NCBI RefSeq assembly: GCF_042850945.1
Contig: NZ_AP031496.1
Span: forward strand, 992,001 to 1,056,000
Reading direction: 5' to 3'
From: Halioxenophilus aromaticivorans
Lineage (GTDB): Bacteria; Pseudomonadota; Gammaproteobacteria; Pseudomonadales; Cellvibrionaceae
Length of the DNA stretch: 64,000 bases
Each line of letters starts with the position of its first letter. Position 1 is the stretch's first letter. Position numbers and translations under genes: made by a program. Of this stretch, positions 61,421-64,000 are shown in pieces. Below the pieces are notes generated by a model, which saw nothing but the letters and a program-made list of their open reading frames with translations, was not told the DNA's origin and ran no database searches.

Positions 61421-62112
61421 GCCAATCGCCGGTCACTAAAGCCATGTTATTGGCCGCCGGGGAGGGCAGGCGCATGCTGCCTTTGACCCAGGATACGCCC
61501 AAACCCTTGCTGCCGGTGGTGAGCGATACGTTAATCGGTCATCAGTTGCAACGCATCCGCGCCGCGGGCCTGCAACAGGTGATCATCAATGTGGCATATT
61601 TGGGGCAACAAATCATCGAGCGGCTGGGCCACGGCGCAGACTACGATGTTACCATCGCCTATTCCGAAGAGCCTCAACCGTTGGAAACCGCTGGTGGTAT
61701 TAACCGAGCCCTGCCGCTGCTAGGTGATGGACCCTTTGTGCTTGTCAACGGCGATGTTTGGTGCGATTTCGACCTGGCGCAGTTGGTGGATAAAATGTTG
61801 CCCGAACAATGCTTGGGGCACTTGGTTTTGGTGCCAAACCCAAGCCATAACTCGGGCGGGGATTTCGCCTTAGTTGACGGCCTATTGGTGCCCAGTGCCG
61901 GCGCTGACACCAGCTTTACCTACAGTGGCATTGCATTGCTGCGGCCAGAACTAATCGCCCATTATCCCCAGCGGCGGGAGCGCTTTGGGCTGAAAGAAGT
62001 GTTCGATTGGGCCATTGCCCAGGGTCGGCTCAGTGGTGAGGTGCATTCCGGCCATTGGCTGGATGTGGGCACCCCCGAGCGGCTGGATCAACTACGCATG
62101 CATCTGCGATAA
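61417..62112 (+). CDS. murU: N-acetylmuramate 1-phosphate uridylyltransferase MurU
   Basis: 231 residues from the ATG at 61417, which overlaps the amgK stop. The nucleotidyltransferase signature AMLLAAGEGRRMLPLTQDTPKPLLPV, the metal-binding NGDVWCDFD and the late GHWLDVGTPERL are all present. It turns MurNAc-1-P and UTP to UDP-MurNAc, completing recycling after AmgK. Confidence 0.94.
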   Translation: MSQSPVTKAMLLAAGEGRRMLPLTQDTPKPLLPVVSDTLIGHQLQRIRAAGLQQVIINVAYLGQQIIERLGHGADYDVTIAYSEEPQPLETAGGINRALPLLGDGPFVLVNGDVWCDFDLAQLVDKMLPEQCLGHLVLVPNPSHNSGGDFALVDGLLVPSAGADTSFTYSGIALLRPELIAHYPQRRERFGLKEVFDWAIAQGRLSGEVHSGHWLDVGTPERLDQLRMHLR

Positions 62113-62126
62113 CCCGATTAAGGCGC

Positions 62127-63278
62127 TTAGCGGCGAATAAACCCCTTCACCCTGTTAACCAAACGCCGATCCGCCTGGTCTGAGGCCGCCGTGGGTGGGT
62201 GGTAATGCTGCTGCCGAAAGTACCCTCCGTAACCCGCTTTTTGCGCTGCCAAACGCCGTTGCTGGGGTTGGTTTTGAGTGCGTTCTGGTATTAGGTCCAA
62301 CACCGGCATGGGGGCTTGCAGGAAGCTGGGCAGCGTTTGTGCTTGGCTGGGCAGTTGGTTGCGCGCTTCAATGAGCACCAGCTTGAGTGTAATCCGAGGC
62401 GTTTCTTCGTCTTCCGAGTTTATCTCGGCGGCGAGTTGCTCTGCCCAACGCGCAGCCCAGTAGCCGCCATCTCCGACCCCCACCAACACAATGTTCCTGC
62501 GCAAGGGCTCCTCCACCAGGGTAAAAGCCTGCAAGGTGAGTTGGTCGACAATGGTTTCTGCCGGTATGGCAGGTTCTGGGGCTGGCTCTGGATCAGTGGG
62601 CGGTTGGGCTGGCGCCGGAGCGGGCGATTGTGGTTGCTCGGCATCCGGTGCAGAGACCTCGGTTTCTTCTGCGGCTGGCTCTTGGTCGCCGTCGTCTGCC
62701 TCAGCTTCGGTTTCTGGTGTTGTGGGCGCTGGTGCTGGTACCGGCCGCGCTGGAATGGCCGGTGGGTTGGGCTCTGGTAAGGCCATGGCCAGCACTGTCC
62801 AGCCACTCTCTGACAGCTCGTTTCGCAACGGCCGAATCTGCAGCGGCCAATCTGGATGCTGGCCGCGGTCTGGCAGCAGTACCACCAGCCCACGGTTGTT
62901 GGGTTTTTGGCTTGGTTGCAGCAAAGCGAGGTAATTGTGCTCGGCAACCATTAAGCGGTGGGGCTGGGTATTGGGGTGCTCCCGAGTGACGGCGTCAATC
63001 AGCCATTGCGGTGTTTGATCCGGCAGCAGGCCAATGCGTTCTATGGGCAGGGGTGTGGCGGGCTGATCGGTTTCTTCGCTGGCCCCAGCGTCGGTTTGGT
63101 CTGGATTGGGGGCTTCTTGCGCCTTGCTGGGGAAGGCTGCGACCAACCAGCAGAGCACAAATATTGGCCAAAGTTTTTGCCCTAGGGGCCTGGCTTTGTT
63201 TACAATCCGCGCCCTCGCAAGTGGCTTGCCTGCTATTGGTAGCCAATCATTAAAAAAAGCATTCACATCACACATCAA
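62127..63278 (-). CDS. DUF3530 family protein (alpha/beta-hydrolase-like, exported)
   Basis: A 383-residue protein with a hydrophobic N-terminal segment (about residues 36-50, cleavage after SKA). Two folded parts are separated by a Pro/Ala/Glu-rich linker of about 70 residues (180-245). The N-terminal half has NNRGLVVLLPDRGQHPDWP and the C-terminal half NIVLVGVGDGGYWAARWAEQL, hydrolase-like strand-turn-helix patterns in which the usual nucleophile Ser is Asp or Gly. The family is of unknown function. The start is not certain. It is convergent with murU, and rpe reads away from it. Confidence 0.75.
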   Translation of the reverse strand: MMCDVNAFFNDWLPIAGKPLARARIVNKARPLGQKLWPIFVLCWLVAAFPSKAQEAPNPDQTDAGASEETDQPATPLPIERIGLLPDQTPQWLIDAVTREHPNTQPHRLMVAEHNYLALLQPSQKPNNRGLVVLLPDRGQHPDWPLQIRPLRNELSESGWTVLAMALPEPNPPAIPARPVPAPAPTTPETEAEADDGDQEPAAEETEVSAPDAEQPQSPAPAPAQPPTDPEPAPEPAIPAETIVDQLTLQAFTLVEEPLRRNIVLVGVGDGGYWAARWAEQLAAEINSEDEETPRITLKLVLIEARNQLPSQAQTLPSFLQAPMPVLDLIPERTQNQPQQRRLAAQKAGYGGYFRQQHYHPPTAASDQADRRLVNRVKGFIRR

Positions 63279-63310
63279 AACCGAGATTCCTACGAGGCAC
63301 AGGTAACACT

Positions 63311-63979
63311 ATGGCAGATTATTGCATTGCTCCCTCTATTTTAGCTGCAGATTTTGCTCGTTTGGGCGAAGAAGTGGACGCGGTGTTGGCCGCTGGTGCC
63401 GACATGGTGCATTTTGATGTTATGGACAACCACTACGTTCCCAACCTGACTGTTGGCCCCATGGTGGCCAAAGCGCTGCGCAAGCACGGTGTGACTGCGC
63501 CGATCGACGTGCACCTGATGGTTGAGCCCGTGGACGACATGATCAGTATGTTTGCCGAGGCCGGTGCCAGCTATATCACCTTCCATCCGGAAGCCTCACG
63601 GCACGTCGACCGCTCCATTCAATTGATTAAAAATGCCGGTGTGAAAGCAGGCTTGGTGCTAAACCCCGCCACCGAGATTGATAGTATTAAAACCATCCTA
63701 CCTCAGCTGGACATGCTGTTGTTGATGTCCGTAAACCCCGGCTTTGGCGGTCAAAAGTTTATCCCCTACGTGTTGGATAAGGTCAAGCAAGCCCGTGCCG
63801 CTATCGACGCCACAGGCTGTGACATTCGCCTGCAAGTCGACGGTGGCGTAACCGCAGATAACATCCGCGCGCTGGCCGAAGCCGGCGCCGACACTTTCGT
63901 GGCCGGCTCTGCCATCTTCGGCAAAGACGACTACCAAGCCGCCATCGGCGCCCTGCGTGAAGAACTGGCAAAGGCTTAA
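63311..63979 (+). CDS. rpe: Ribulose-phosphate 3-epimerase Rpe
   Basis: 222 residues of a TIM barrel with the family motifs IAPSILAADFARLGEEVDAV, VHFDVMDNHYVPNLTVGP, HLMVEP, MSVNPGFGGQKFIP and VDGGVTADNI. Metal ligands are the His/Asp/His/Asp set in these motifs. It interconverts ribulose-5-P and xylulose-5-P in the pentose phosphate pathway. An AGGCAC site precedes the ATG. It is complete in the window. Confidence 0.98.
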   Translation: MADYCIAPSILAADFARLGEEVDAVLAAGADMVHFDVMDNHYVPNLTVGPMVAKALRKHGVTAPIDVHLMVEPVDDMISMFAEAGASYITFHPEASRHVDRSIQLIKNAGVKAGLVLNPATEIDSIKTILPQLDMLLLMSVNPGFGGQKFIPYVLDKVKQARAAIDATGCDIRLQVDGGVTADNIRALAEAGADTFVAGSAIFGKDDYQAAIGALREELAKA

Positions 63980-64000
63980 CCACCCATCGTCAAACGTCAC

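Overview
The window looks like chromosomal DNA of a marine-type gammaproteobacterium, probably near Cellvibrionaceae/Cellvibrionales. This is inferred from the macromolecular-synthesis block rpsU-yqeY-dnaG-rpoD with tsaD-folB divergent, the outer-membrane and recycling block apaH-apaG-rsmA-pdxA-surA-lptD facing amgK-murU, and the prkA-yeaH-spoVR operon. No species can be named from the sequence alone.

Layout. 1-7.3 kb: ordinary metabolic and hypothetical genes (a truncated luciferase-like monooxygenase, an orphan hydrogenase cytochrome b, a medium-chain dehydrogenase, a flavodoxin, a GAF protein). 7.3-14.3 kb: accessory DNA with many short GTGCCTGTCCC-type repeats around a Y1 REP-associated transposase, an orphan T6SS amidase/immunity pair (Tae4/Tai4-like), a local duplication, and two genes separated by an attC-like site, one with a HEPN RNase motif. 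14.33-34.01 kb: a Tn7-like element of about 19.7 kb. It lies inside a 105-bp-period array of decayed copies of the neighbouring tRNA gene. Its transposition module is XRE regulator, fused TnsA-TnsB, TnsC ATPase and TniQ. Its cargo includes an ImmA-type metalloprotease gene and a six-gene leftward defence operon: Cro-like regulator, hsdR, hsdM, hsdS, an ABC-type ATPase and a reverse transcriptase fused to a nitrilase domain. 34.26-34.33 kb: the intact tRNA (CAU anticodon, probably Ile2). 34.5-64 kb: conserved core genome, interrupted by an IS1182-family element placed exactly in the bidirectional terminator between galE and apaH, plus a candidate small RNA near 44.15 kb.

How the parts work together. 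The transposon module probably moves the 20-kb block with TniQ choosing the site; the array and intact tRNA suggest that the target lies at the tRNA 3' side. The cargo operon stacks DNA restriction (type I R-M) with an RT-nitrilase of the defence-associated (DRT/UG) class and an uncharacterised ATPase, apparently on one transcript under one small regulator. This is the best candidate in the window for an under-described system. The core region carries out transcription initiation (sigma-70), priming, tRNA modification, folate synthesis, LPS export (LptD, SurA), B6 synthesis, Ap4A hydrolysis and MurNAc recycling.
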